A stretch of DNA of 64,000 nt from positions 20,696-84,695 of the forward strand of contig JACZRS010000019.1 of NCBI GenBank assembly GCA_022574595.1. The letters are read 5' to 3'. The translations under genes and the position numbers were made by a program. Below the pieces are notes generated by a model. It made no database searches, was not told where the DNA came from, and was given only the letters and a program-made list of their open reading frames with translations. How positions within the stretch are numbered: position 1 is the first letter of the stretch; every line of letters starts with the position of its first letter. Positions 1 through 8,148 of the stretch are shown here, one piece after another. This DNA is from Planctomycetota bacterium (lineage in GTDB: Bacteria > Planctomycetota > Phycisphaerae > Phycisphaerales > SM1A02).

Positions 1-40
1 CGTCAAAACGTCAAAACGTCGAAACGTCGAAACGTCGAAA
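1..40. repeat. 8-bp tandem repeat, five units
   Basis: Five head-to-tail copies of an 8-bp unit (CGTCAAAA twice, then CGTCGAAA three times) fill the left edge. The array may continue outside the window. It directly precedes a GC-rich hairpin. No coding role is visible. Confidence 0.85.
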
Positions 41-45
41 TATTT

Positions 46-135
46 AGCCGCGGGGCTTGCCCCGCGATCTTTGATAGAAAATTAAAAGATAAGACCCTCA
101 CCCCAACCCTCTCCCAAGGGGAGAGGGAGTAAGAA
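46..135. repeat. Partial copy of the composite intergenic repeat; hairpins after rplS
   Basis: Two modules of the composite repeat seen at 45.0-45.5 and 50.9-51.3 kb recur here in the same order. First is a TTTAGCCG-led hairpin with stem CGCGGGG/CCCCGCG (49-66). Then comes the AGACCCTCACC...CCCTCTCCC/GGGGAGAGGG hairpin (about 92-135). The second hairpin lies just beyond the rplS stop codon on the minus strand, so it could also help end that transcript. It lacks the 27-bp inserted module found in other copies. Confidence 0.7.
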
Positions 136-141
136 AAGGGA

Positions 142-522
142 TTATCCTTTGGTGTGCTTAAGGCCGCGACGTTGATCTCGGAGGCGACGACTTTTACCAA
201 CGCGATCGCGCAGGAAATATAGCTTGGAACGCCGGGCATCGCCGCGCCTTACGATTTCTATTTTGGCTACGCGCGGTGAGTGCAAGGGAAATACTCGCTC
301 GACACCTTCGTTGGCTACGATTCGCCTGACTGTGATCATGCGATTTACACCACGGCCCTTATCCGCAATCAGCACACCTTGGTAAACCTGAATGCGCTCT
401 TTTTCCCCTTCAATGATGCGAACATGTATGTTGAGGGTATCTCCGACACTGAAATTTGGGACTTCACTCTCAGGCTTGAGTTGTGCGGAAACGAGTGATT
501 CGACTGTTTGTTGAATGTTCAT
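142..522 (-). CDS. rplS: 50S ribosomal protein L19
   Basis: This 126-aa protein matches L19 in length and sequence. It has the conserved N-terminal segment with FSVGDTLNIHVRI, the IQVYQGVLIADKGRGVNRMITVRRI core and a basic C-terminus with RSKLYFLRDRVGKSRRLRD. L19 sits at the 30S-50S interface of the ribosome. The gene is the last of a minus-strand group rpsP-trmD-rplS, 38 bp after trmD, which is the usual bacterial order. The stop codon is followed by a repeat-derived hairpin. Identification is secure. Confidence 0.97.
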   Translation of the reverse strand: MNIQQTVESLVSAQLKPESEVPNFSVGDTLNIHVRIIEGEKERIQVYQGVLIADKGRGVNRMITVRRIVANEGVERVFPLHSPRVAKIEIVRRGDARRSKLYFLRDRVGKSRRLRDQRRGLKHTKG

Positions 523-560
523 GGCTTTATCTATTTGGTAAGTGTTAAGGATCAGGGTTA

Positions 561-1259
561 TTAGTCATTAAGTAAATCAGGTCTTATATCTAAGGTTCGC
601 TTTCGCATTATATCCATACGCCACTGATCAACTGCTTGATGATCGCCACTTAATAAAACCTCAGGCACTTCCCGGTCATTCCAAACGCGTGGCCTGGTGT
701 AATGTGGGCAATCGAGCAATCGTTCATTATTTTCTCCGCGGGCTGAAAAGGAGTCCTGGGCTGCTGAATCTTCGTGGCCTAGAACACCTTTGCCGAGCCT
801 CACTACTGCATCAACTAAAATCATTGCTGGTAATTCGCCTCCGCTTAGAACGTAGTCTCCCACGCTGATCTGAAGCGGCTGAAGAGCTTCGATGACTCGT
901 TCATCAATTCCTTCATAGTGTCCTGCAATTAGTAATAGTCTTTGACAGCCAGCGAGATTCTCAACTTTGCTTTGGGTTAAACGTTGGCCTTGGGGGGTTA
1001 GCAAAATTCGCTTTGCGGGTGTTGAGTCCATTTGCTCTACTGCGTTAACCGCATCAAACAAAGGTTGGCACATCATCACCATCCCAGGGCCACCACCAAA
1101 CGGCCGATCATCAACCTTATGGTGTTTGTTATCTGCCCAATCGCGGATGTTGTGAACGTAGTAGCTAGCGAAACCTCCTTCTTGTGCTCTGCCGAGTATG
1201 CTTGTTGAAAGCACCGGCTCAAACATTTCTGGGAACAATGTAAGTATGTCGATTCGCAT
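561..1259 (-). CDS. trmD: tRNA (guanine-N1)-methyltransferase TrmD
   Basis: TrmD uses S-adenosylmethionine to methylate N1 of G37 next to the anticodon, which prevents +1 frameshifting. The 232-aa protein starts MRIDILTLFPEMFEP. It carries the SPOUT trefoil-knot motifs GGGPGMVM, GHYEGIDERV and SVGDYVLSGGELPAM, then the PHYTRPR segment near the C-terminus. It lies between rpsP and rplS as in most bacteria, but the rimM gene that usually separates rpsP from trmD is absent. A 95-bp gap with a strong hairpin is found there instead. Confidence 0.97.
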   Translation of the reverse strand: MRIDILTLFPEMFEPVLSTSILGRAQEGGFASYYVHNIRDWADNKHHKVDDRPFGGGPGMVMMCQPLFDAVNAVEQMDSTPAKRILLTPQGQRLTQSKVENLAGCQRLLLIAGHYEGIDERVIEALQPLQISVGDYVLSGGELPAMILVDAVVRLGKGVLGHEDSAAQDSFSARGENNERLLDCPHYTRPRVWNDREVPEVLLSGDHQAVDQWRMDIMRKRTLDIRPDLLND

Positions 1260-1322
1260 TGAATCAGCAATCTATGATAAATTAGTCTTGACATGATCCA
1301 GACCAACCCAGACCAAGCCAGA

Positions 1323-1339
1323 CGCGACCAGCGGTCGCG
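1323..1339. terminator. Hairpin between rpsP and trmD
   Basis: A perfect 7-bp stem (CGCGACC/GGTCGCG) with a 3-nt loop lies in the 95-bp rpsP-trmD gap. Three imperfect 10-bp CCAGACCAAx direct repeats sit beside it (about 1289-1322). On the minus strand it follows the rpsP stop but has no U-tract after it, so it is a possible attenuator or mRNA-stability element, or another small repeat, rather than a clear terminator. Confidence 0.4.
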
Positions 1340-1354
1340 GCTTTATAATTATTG

Positions 1355-1627
1355 TTATGCCTTCTGCAATTTCTTACCCGGCTTGGGATCGCAATCAACT
1401 CGTCTTAACAAGCTGGCTACGGTCTTGCTTGGCTGAGCGCCAACGCTTAACCAATAATCAACGCGCTCGATATTGACAGAGAGCTGCTTGTCGTCCTTAG
1501 CTAGTGGATCGTACCAACCTAGTTGTTCAATGACTCTGCCATCGCGTGGTGCGCGTCTATCCATTGCGTTAATGCGATAAAACGGACGATGCCGACGGCC
1601 CATCCGTTTCAGACGTAATACAACCAT
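1355..1627 (-). CDS. rpsP: 30S ribosomal protein S16
   Basis: The 90-aa protein begins MVVLRLKRMGRRHRPFYRI and continues with RAPRDGRVIEQLGWYDP, both hallmarks of S16, a small-subunit assembly protein. Its length is normal for the family. It is the first gene of the rpsP-trmD-rplS group. The 175 bp upstream (to 1802) hold no recognisable gene and probably contain the operon promoter, although no clear -35/-10 pair was found. Confidence 0.97.
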   Translation of the reverse strand: MVVLRLKRMGRRHRPFYRINAMDRRAPRDGRVIEQLGWYDPLAKDDKQLSVNIERVDYWLSVGAQPSKTVASLLRRVDCDPKPGKKLQKA

Positions 1628-1802
1628 ATTATTTGGCTCCTTGGAAAAGCGCTTGCTTGGTCACTGTCGATCCTGCTGGTTAAGGATCAAACGGCTGCGT
1701 AGCGAGGGGAGATCGGCCCGTATGCCGATTCCGTGACGCGGCGCTTCAGCTAGCGGATAAAGAACGAGCAAGGATAGCAGGCAAATGAGCCGGATCAATC
1801 TG

Positions 1803-2507
1803 CTACAGCATCTGCTCTGCGTAGAGCACCTCAAATATACTTGGATTGCCCAGGAATAAGCCTAGAACATCGATAATGAGCATCGCTCCTGCCCAAGCCG
1901 TACCAATAAGAATACCTCCAATTGGCGTTAGGAAGAAAATGGCTATGAATACCATCATTCCGAAAATCATTGCTTGGGGATTACTAAAGAACTCATCAGC
2001 TTTGCGTGAAAAACCTGCCAGGATTCTTGAGCCATCTAATGGTGGAATTGGTAGTAGATTAAGTGGCGCTAGGATGAAATTCAGTCCTACCCCGTGAAAT
2101 AAGAAAACCGCTGCTGGCCGATATGCAACAGAATCTTCTGGACAAAGCCATAGCCAAAGTACTAACAAGATCGTGCAAACAAAACCGATCAGCAGATTCA
2201 TTGCTGGGCCGGCTGCCGATACATAAATATCACCCTTACGCCCATCACGAAACCTGCTTGGATTAACGGGCATAGCGCCCCAGGCAATACCGCAAATAGC
2301 AAATATGAGAAGTGATTGTCCTCCCATGTGGACTATCGGGTTCATGGTTAATCGATTAAGAAGCTTAGGCGTATCATCGCCCTGCCACATCGCAACCCAG
2401 CCATGAGCAAGTTCGTGTAGTGTGATTGATAGCAATACCCAGAAGATCCAGCTAACTAGCTCGATGTACCGTTCATTTTGAACGAAATCGTGTACCCACC
2501 AAGTCAT
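1803..2507 (-). CDS. M50 (site-2 protease family) membrane metalloprotease
   Basis: The 234-aa polytopic membrane protein has the zinc-binding HELAHGW motif at about residues 31-37 in the first hydrophobic segment. A second motif, NLLPIPPLDGSRI, near residue 160 supplies the third zinc ligand (Asp) in site-2 proteases. Four to six hydrophobic segments are visible and no PDZ or CBS domain is present, so this is the compact M50B-like type. An AAGGAAGG ribosome-binding site precedes the ATG. The substrate is unknown. Downstream neighbours are the rpsP operon, and the HtrA protease is upstream on the same strand, so two envelope proteases are adjacent. Confidence 0.88.
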   Translation of the reverse strand: MTWWVHDFVQNERYIELVSWIFWVLLSITLHELAHGWVAMWQGDDTPKLLNRLTMNPIVHMGGQSLLIFAICGIAWGAMPVNPSRFRDGRKGDIYVSAAGPAMNLLIGFVCTILLVLWLWLCPEDSVAYRPAAVFLFHGVGLNFILAPLNLLPIPPLDGSRILAGFSRKADEFFSNPQAMIFGMMVFIAIFFLTPIGGILIGTAWAGAMLIIDVLGLFLGNPSIFEVLYAEQML

Positions 2508-2597
2508 AAACCTTCCTTATGCGGCAATTGATTATCTCAGCTGCTTAGCGCTTGTATCAGATCTTAGCCGGTTTCTGAAAGATTGGCTTGGCAAGCG

Positions 2598-4172
2598 TTA
2601 ATTCTCTGGCGAAAGTTTATGTAATTCGCCTGCACGATACACGCTGATACTTGTTGCTCGGTCATACGATCGCATTGCTTCTCTAACGGCTTGAAGGTTT
2701 CGGATCTTCACATCGTCAAATTTGACAATTACATCACCAGCGCGAAGTCCTGCATCATGGGCTCTTCTGCCTGCATGCACAGCAGCTACGTATACACCAT
2801 CTTTACCTGGAAACCTGATTACTTCTGTGAGATCATCTGATAGTTCCTCAACAGTGAGGCCGAAATTTCTAAAGTTTATAAATTTAGACCCTAGATAGCG
2901 ATCACTATCCAATTCCTCAATAGAAGGTCGAGTTCCCAATTCCAAAAGAACGCTGCGTTTTTTCCCAGAGCGAAAAACAGTCAATGCCAAGTTAGTCCCT
3001 GGAAAAGATCGCGCAATGACATTGCGGAATTCTGCGCTTTTTTGCATATATCTTCCATCAAGTGCAATAACAATATCGCCACGGCGAAGTCCAGCTGCAT
3101 CAGCTGGGCCTTGTTCTACTACACTACTAACTATAATGCCGCTACTTCCCGTATATCCAAAAGCAGATGCTGAGTCAGTTGTGATTGGGCGAAACCTGAT
3201 ACCAATCCACCCTCGAACAACGTGGCCGGTGCGAAGTACACTTGTTACCACACTATTTACCATGTTTGAAGGTATGGCAAATGCTATTCCCTGATTGCTA
3301 CCATTTCTTGTGACAATAGCGTTATTAATTCCAAGGACTTCGCCGCGCAGGTTTACTAGTGGCCCTCCACTATTACCGGGGTTTACCGCTGCATCTGTTT
3401 GGATGAAATTGCTATAGGCAGCCAGACCCATACTTCGCCGGCCTTTGGCGCTGATGATTCCTGACGATACTGAATGATCCAGTCCAAATGGATTACCTAT
3501 TGCAAGCACCCATTGCCCAACCTGAGCTGCATCGGAATCCGCAAATCTAGCTGCAATAAGGTCATCTGCTTCGATTTTTAATACCGCCAAATCGGTTTGT
3601 GAATCGCCATCAACAAGAACCGCTTTGTATTCTTTTCCATTATTAAGAGTTACGCGAATCTCTACAGCATCAGCTACTACATGATTATTGGTAACGATGT
3701 ATCCATCACTGCGAACAATTACACCGCTTCCTTGGCCCCCCGGTACTCGCCTTCGAGGGCGTTCTTGCTCTTGCTCTGCATCATCAGGTTCTTGAGCTTC
3801 ATCCTGTTCAATCTCATCACCTTCGTTTGTTTCTTCATCACCATCGTCTTGGCTGGGTGGCCCAAAGCGATCCAACCAATCGCGTAGGTCTTCAGGCATC
3901 TCACCGCGATCATTTCGCCTTGTTCTTCTTGTTGTTACTTCTTCAATTGTGGTGATATTTACAACTGAAGGTGTGATTCTTCTTATCGCCAATTGGAATG
4001 CTAAGGAGATTTCCTCGGCGCGCCTGATGGCATTTTCTTCAGCCTGAGTAGCTTTAATATCTTGAGCTATTGCGCTAGTAGTACCAAGTTGGCCTGTAAT
4101 AATCCATCCACTTATTATTATCGCGAGCAATGAAATTGTGACTTTGAAGTATTGATTTTGCGGCTGATACAT
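2598..4172 (-). CDS. htrA: HtrA/DegP-family serine protease with two PDZ domains
   Basis: This 524-aa envelope protease begins with an N-terminal hydrophobic segment (about residues 12-35), either a signal peptide or a membrane anchor. A trypsin-like domain follows with the triad His164 (TNNHVV), Asp194 (QTDLAVLKI) and Ser268 (NPGNSGGPL). Two PDZ domains follow at about 320-410 and 430-520. An unusual acidic linker rich in D and E (about 108-138) ending in PRRRVPGG lies just before the protease domain. HtrA proteins degrade or refold misfolded periplasmic proteins. The gene is followed by the M50 protease on the same strand with a 90-bp gap. Confidence 0.93.
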   Translation of the reverse strand: MYQPQNQYFKVTISLLAIIISGWIITGQLGTTSAIAQDIKATQAEENAIRRAEEISLAFQLAIRRITPSVVNITTIEEVTTRRTRRNDRGEMPEDLRDWLDRFGPPSQDDGDEETNEGDEIEQDEAQEPDDAEQEQERPRRRVPGGQGSGVIVRSDGYIVTNNHVVADAVEIRVTLNNGKEYKAVLVDGDSQTDLAVLKIEADDLIAARFADSDAAQVGQWVLAIGNPFGLDHSVSSGIISAKGRRSMGLAAYSNFIQTDAAVNPGNSGGPLVNLRGEVLGINNAIVTRNGSNQGIAFAIPSNMVNSVVTSVLRTGHVVRGWIGIRFRPITTDSASAFGYTGSSGIIVSSVVEQGPADAAGLRRGDIVIALDGRYMQKSAEFRNVIARSFPGTNLALTVFRSGKKRSVLLELGTRPSIEELDSDRYLGSKFINFRNFGLTVEELSDDLTEVIRFPGKDGVYVAAVHAGRRAHDAGLRAGDVIVKFDDVKIRNLQAVREAMRSYDRATSISVYRAGELHKLSPEN

Positions 4173-4328
4173 GCTCTAGGATTCCTTATATAGTCTCTAA
4201 AAGTAACTGATCCGACGCGCAGAAGCTATACTACTTAACCTCATTTCACAGCCATGTATTTCCTAAGAATCGGCGCATGTTGGTCCCTATCTTTACGGCT
4301 ATACATAAAGTGGTTCATCAAAGCCTTA

Positions 4329-5468
4329 TTAGGCAGCGCCAGCCTTATTTTTCAGATCTTCCGCTATCCCCAATTCAACCAGCCGCGCCAAGGGGCTGTG
4401 AGGCTTGGTTGCCTCTTCTGCCAGCTTGGCTTTAGCAGCAGGATTAGTGTATCGGCTAAAGAGCATGGCTTTGATGGTGCCAAACATTCCGCCAACGGAT
4501 GAGAAGGTGTGATCGACTGCGGTCGGTTCGAGACCACAATGCACCATGCAATCCTGGCATTTGGGATTGCTCGATGCTTGGCCATAGTTATCCCAATCAG
4601 TTTCGTTTAATAATTCATCAAAGGTGTCGTAGTAACCTTCTTGAAGCAGGTAGCAAGGTTTTTGCCAACCAAACATGTTGTAAGTGGGGTTACCCCAAGG
4701 CGTACATACGTAATGACGCTTACCCATTAGATATTCAAGAAACAGAGGCGATTGGTTGAATTTCCAAGTCTTTTTGCGATTACCCAGGATCATTGTAAAA
4801 AGATCATTGGTTTCTTTGTGCTTTAGAAAGCTTTGTTGATCGGGCGCTTTATCGTATGCGTAACCCGGACTTACCATCATTCCCTCTACGCCAAGCTTCA
4901 TCATCTCGTCGAAGAAACGTCGCACGGAATTTGGATCTGTACCCTCAAACAATGTTGTATTTGTGGTTACGCGGAATCCTTGTTTAACAGCTTGGGCAAT
5001 CGCAATAGAAGCAGTGTCGTAAATACCCTCGCGGCAAACAGCAAAATCATGATGATCGCGCTGCCCATCCATGTGAATGGAAAACGTCAAAAACCTGCTC
5101 GGCTTAAACCAGCCAGCGTCTAGCTTCTCTTTCAACAGGATCGCGTTAGTGCAGAGGTAGATATATTTACGTCGTTTGATGAGTTCTTCGACTAGCTCTT
5201 TTATGTGCGGGTACATCAACGGTTCGCCACCGGGGATGGATACCATTGGTGCGCCACATTCATCAACCGCTTTGAGGCAGTCTTCGAGCGATAGATCTTG
5301 CTTGAGGATATGGGCGGGATATTGGATTTTCCCGCAGCCGGCACAGGCTAGATTGCAGCGAAATAGCGGTTCCAGCATAAGAACCAGGGGATATCGCTTC
5401 CGACGTAATAACTTTTGCTTGATTACGTAGGAGGCAACGGTCCACATTTGAGCAACTGGTACACCCAT
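4329..5468 (-). CDS. hpnH: Radical SAM adenosyl-hopene transferase HpnH
   Basis: HpnH joins the 5'-deoxyadenosyl group of SAM to diploptene, the first step in building extended C35 hopanoids. The protein has the radical-SAM cluster motif CxxxCxxC in RCNLACAGCGK. The flanking text KRYPLVLMLEPLFRCNLACAGC is almost diagnostic for this family, and a C-terminal Cys set (KCQDCMVHCG) is typical. I place the start at the ATG at 5468 (MGVPVAQM...). A TTG four codons upstream is possible, but other HpnH proteins start near the ATG. No squalene-hopene cyclase or other hpn gene lies in this window, so the pathway is dispersed or partly outside. Confidence 0.92.
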   Translation of the reverse strand: MGVPVAQMWTVASYVIKQKLLRRKRYPLVLMLEPLFRCNLACAGCGKIQYPAHILKQDLSLEDCLKAVDECGAPMVSIPGGEPLMYPHIKELVEELIKRRKYIYLCTNAILLKEKLDAGWFKPSRFLTFSIHMDGQRDHHDFAVCREGIYDTASIAIAQAVKQGFRVTTNTTLFEGTDPNSVRRFFDEMMKLGVEGMMVSPGYAYDKAPDQQSFLKHKETNDLFTMILGNRKKTWKFNQSPLFLEYLMGKRHYVCTPWGNPTYNMFGWQKPCYLLQEGYYDTFDELLNETDWDNYGQASSNPKCQDCMVHCGLEPTAVDHTFSSVGGMFGTIKAMLFSRYTNPAAKAKLAEEATKPHSPLARLVELGIAEDLKNKAGAA

Positions 5469-5746
5469 GAGCCAAGACAATAGCCGATTTATCTGATCCG
5501 GTCGCCTCAGCTGAGGGTTGATTTGTGAAGGTCCGATATAAAAAAAGATAGGACAAATACCAGAGAATCTACGATCCCTGGATTGATTTGCCTCGTAATA
5601 CGGTCAAGGTGATTACTGCAGCTATTCAATTTGGGGGTTCCGGGGGCATCGGTGGAGTGTTAGGCCAGCACTTGGGTAACAGGTCTGCCTCAATTGTTGG
5701 GCGTATTATGCCCTTGCACTTTACTGCTACCAGGGGAGCCAAAGGC

Positions 5747-6346
5747 GTGATCAAGCCTTCCGATGAAGCGTTAGTCGAAGCCTATATCAAGGGCGATCGA
5801 TCTGCGCTCGAGGAATTGATCAATAGGTACAAGAACGAGCTACTTGGCTTTTTGTCGCGCTACCTCGGATCCCAAGCAGCGGGTGAGGACGTTTTCCAAG
5901 AGACATTTTTACAGTTTCATCTTTCAGCTGAGACCTTTGATCTCACGCGCCGATTCAAGCCTTGGCTTTTTACGATTGCTGCTAATAAGGCCCGAGACTA
6001 CCACCGCAAACATTCCAAGCGCTCAATGATTTCACTTTCAGCTTGGATTAACCGTGCGGATGAAGGTTTAGCTTTCATTGACCTTTTAGAAGCGGACTTA
6101 CCTTCCCCGGAGTCACCGGTTCTTGATGCTGAGCGCAGCAAATTGGTTAGGAAAGTTGTTGATTCATTGCCAGTCCATTTACGTGAGATATTACTGCTGA
6201 GCTATTTTCAGCGCATGAGCTACAACCAGATTGCAGGCTCATTGCAGATCCCCTTGGGAACTGTGAAAAGTCGTTTGCATACAGCAGTTGCAGCATTTGC
6301 CACGGCTTGGAAAGCAGGGAAAGTTCAGCAGGAGCGAAAATCATGA
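5747..6346 (+). CDS. ECF-type RNA polymerase sigma factor
   Basis: The protein is a two-domain sigma factor of about 199 aa. Region 2 holds SALEELINRYKNELLGF and GEDVFQETFLQFH. Region 4 has the helix-turn-helix MSYNQIAGSLQIPLGTVKSRL. The frame is open further upstream, but I choose the GTG at 5747 because AGGGGAG (5732-5738) sits 8 nt before it and the family normally begins close to SDEALVEAYIKGD. The stop overlaps the next start (ATGA at 6343-6346), so the two genes are translationally coupled. The next gene is its probable anti-sigma factor. The target regulon is unknown. Confidence 0.88.
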   Translation: MIKPSDEALVEAYIKGDRSALEELINRYKNELLGFLSRYLGSQAAGEDVFQETFLQFHLSAETFDLTRRFKPWLFTIAANKARDYHRKHSKRSMISLSAWINRADEGLAFIDLLEADLPSPESPVLDAERSKLVRKVVDSLPVHLREILLLSYFQRMSYNQIAGSLQIPLGTVKSRLHTAVAAFATAWKAGKVQQERKS

Positions 6347-7257
6347 CCAACGAGATAAACCAACCATTTAAGTTAAACCCAGACGATCAGCAATTGCTGG
6401 ATGCTCTTGTTGAAAGTGGATTTGATCCGCAAGTTCTGGAATCACTTTCTGCTGAGGATCGCTGCCGCGTGGGCGCAATTCTTAATCTCTTTGAACTTTT
6501 AGAAGATTATCCGGTTGAGGATGCAGATGATTCTCTTGTTCATGCAACCTTAGCGCGAATAGATCAATACGAATCGCGCGCAGCTGCTAAAGCATCTGAA
6601 GAAGTTGCATTACAATCTGCAAGTCGCAGGGGTTTCAGACTGCCCGATCTGATTTCCGTTGCGGCGGTATTTCTGATTGGAGCAAGTATATTTTGGCCCA
6701 TGCTTTCAACTATGAAGCAAAGGCGTATTGATGACAGCTGTGCTAACAACCTAAGGCAGATGGGATACGCATTCGCCCAATACGCCAATGACTACAACGG
6801 CTCAATCCCAGTAGCGCGGACAGGACTTTTTAGCCAATGGACTCAATCTTTTACCAACGCAGTTAACCTCGGGCCACTGGTTGCTGGCAAATACTGCGAG
6901 CGTGATCATCTAGAATGTGCCGGCCACGAAGGGCTAGTCGGAGCCAGCTACGGGTATCAGTGGCAAATTCCTGATAGTGATCTGACCTGGGGAGTAAATA
7001 GCATTACCGTCATTTTAGGTGATCGAAATCCACTGATCGATGCAATTTACCAGGCTAAATTGCAAACGCCAATCCTAAGCAATTCGCTAAATCATGGTGG
7101 TCGTGGTCAAAATGTCTTGCGTACTGATGGACAGTGGATGTGGCTTGAGAACCCAATGGTGGGGGCTGATGACAATATTTGGTTGCCAAAGGGTGTGTCA
7201 GCCCTGCATGATGGTGAATTGCAGACTGATGGACAGGATATATTTCTCGCTCAGTAA
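6343..7257 (+). CDS. Putative membrane anti-sigma factor with a pseudopilin-like outer domain
   Basis: This 304-aa protein has an acidic cytoplasmic N-terminus (1-98), one membrane segment (about 101-123) and an exported C-terminal domain. The exported part begins CANNLRQMGYAFAQYAND and contains an H251...TDG263 stretch (NHGGRGQNVLRTDG). Both features are typical of planctomycete DUF1559/type II pseudopilin-like proteins. The gene overlaps the ECF sigma gene by 4 bp and has GGAG 9 nt upstream, which supports an anti-sigma role. No classical zinc anti-sigma HxxxCxxC motif is present. What is seen is topology and motifs; sensing of an envelope signal is inferred. Confidence 0.7.
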   Translation: MTNEINQPFKLNPDDQQLLDALVESGFDPQVLESLSAEDRCRVGAILNLFELLEDYPVEDADDSLVHATLARIDQYESRAAAKASEEVALQSASRRGFRLPDLISVAAVFLIGASIFWPMLSTMKQRRIDDSCANNLRQMGYAFAQYANDYNGSIPVARTGLFSQWTQSFTNAVNLGPLVAGKYCERDHLECAGHEGLVGASYGYQWQIPDSDLTWGVNSITVILGDRNPLIDAIYQAKLQTPILSNSLNHGGRGQNVLRTDGQWMWLENPMVGADDNIWLPKGVSALHDGELQTDGQDIFLAQ

Positions 7258-7362
7258 TTCGTCCTGATCACAATACATTACATATTGACATAGCCCTGTT
7301 GGTTGCTAGGCTTCCCTCCCCGTTTAATAGTGAACGGTTTTGGTCCTGGTGGGACAGTAGAA

Positions 7363-7632
7363 ATGCCTAAGAACAAACCTCACAAAGGCCTGCTTAAGCG
7401 GGTTCGGATTACCAAGAGTGGCAAGATCAAGATGCATCGCGCATTTGGTCGTCACCTGCGTAGTCATAAATCAGGGCAACTTATGCGTAGCTATCGTAAA
7501 GCAACTTTCGCACATCCATCGGATGTTGGAAGGCTTAGCGCTCTACTAGGATTAAAAACACGCTTAATAAAAAAAGCCAAACCAGCGGCTGAGGCTGCTG
7601 AAGCTAGTGAAGATAAACCAGCGAAGAAGTAA
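7363..7632 (+). CDS. rpmI: 50S ribosomal protein L35
   Basis: The start at 7363 gives MPKNKPHKGLLKRVRITKSG followed by KSGQLMRSYRKA, the usual L35 layout. The protein is 89 aa, longer than the usual 64-66, because of an Ala/Glu/Lys-rich C-terminal tail. It is 90 bp before rplT, the normal partner. The infC gene that often precedes this pair is not present. L35 is a small basic component of the large ribosomal subunit. Confidence 0.93.
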   Translation: MPKNKPHKGLLKRVRITKSGKIKMHRAFGRHLRSHKSGQLMRSYRKATFAHPSDVGRLSALLGLKTRLIKKAKPAAEAAEASEDKPAKK

Positions 7633-7722
7633 ATTCTTCTTGGATAGATAAACAGAACTTGCTGAACGGGTTCAAGAGTCGAGAAAAATCGACCTCCGTC
7701 TCGGCGCAACCGGAGTTGACTC

Positions 7723-8094
7723 ATGACCCGCGTTAGAAAAGGTGCTGCTAGAAACAGGTCCCGGCGTAGATTGCTGCGTAAAGCTCGTGGATATCAAGGC
7801 ACTAGAAGTCGTCATCGCCAACAAGCAAAGATCACACTTACTCGAGCTGGGCAATTTGCCTATCGTGATAGACGCGCCCGCCGCAGGGATTTCCGTCGCT
7901 TATGGATCACACGTATAACTGCTGCGTGTCGAATGAGAGGAACTCGATACAGCCGCTTTATCTATGGACTGCAGCGGGGTGGTATTTTACTTAACCGTAA
8001 AATGCTTAGCCAACTTGCGATTGAAGATCCTAAAGCTTTCGATCAACTTGTAGAGATTGCGCAAAAAGCTGAAGCTGCAGCAGCAAAAGCATAA
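7723..8094 (+). CDS. rplT: 50S ribosomal protein L20
   Basis: The 123-aa protein begins MTRVRKGAARNRSRRRLLRKARGYQG and contains RDRRARRRDFRRLWITRI and YSRFIYGLQRGGILLNRKMLS, all characteristic of L20, an early 50S assembly protein. In many bacteria L20 also represses its own operon, but no leader structure was established here. A short Ala/Lys-rich tail extends the C-terminus. It follows rpmI in the usual order. Confidence 0.97.
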   Translation: MTRVRKGAARNRSRRRLLRKARGYQGTRSRHRQQAKITLTRAGQFAYRDRRARRRDFRRLWITRITAACRMRGTRYSRFIYGLQRGGILLNRKMLSQLAIEDPKAFDQLVEIAQKAEAAAAKA

Positions 8095-8148
8095 TGCACT
8101 CAAAGTAGAGTTATACAATTCAGTTCAAGCTGTATAAAGTAGTGCGCC

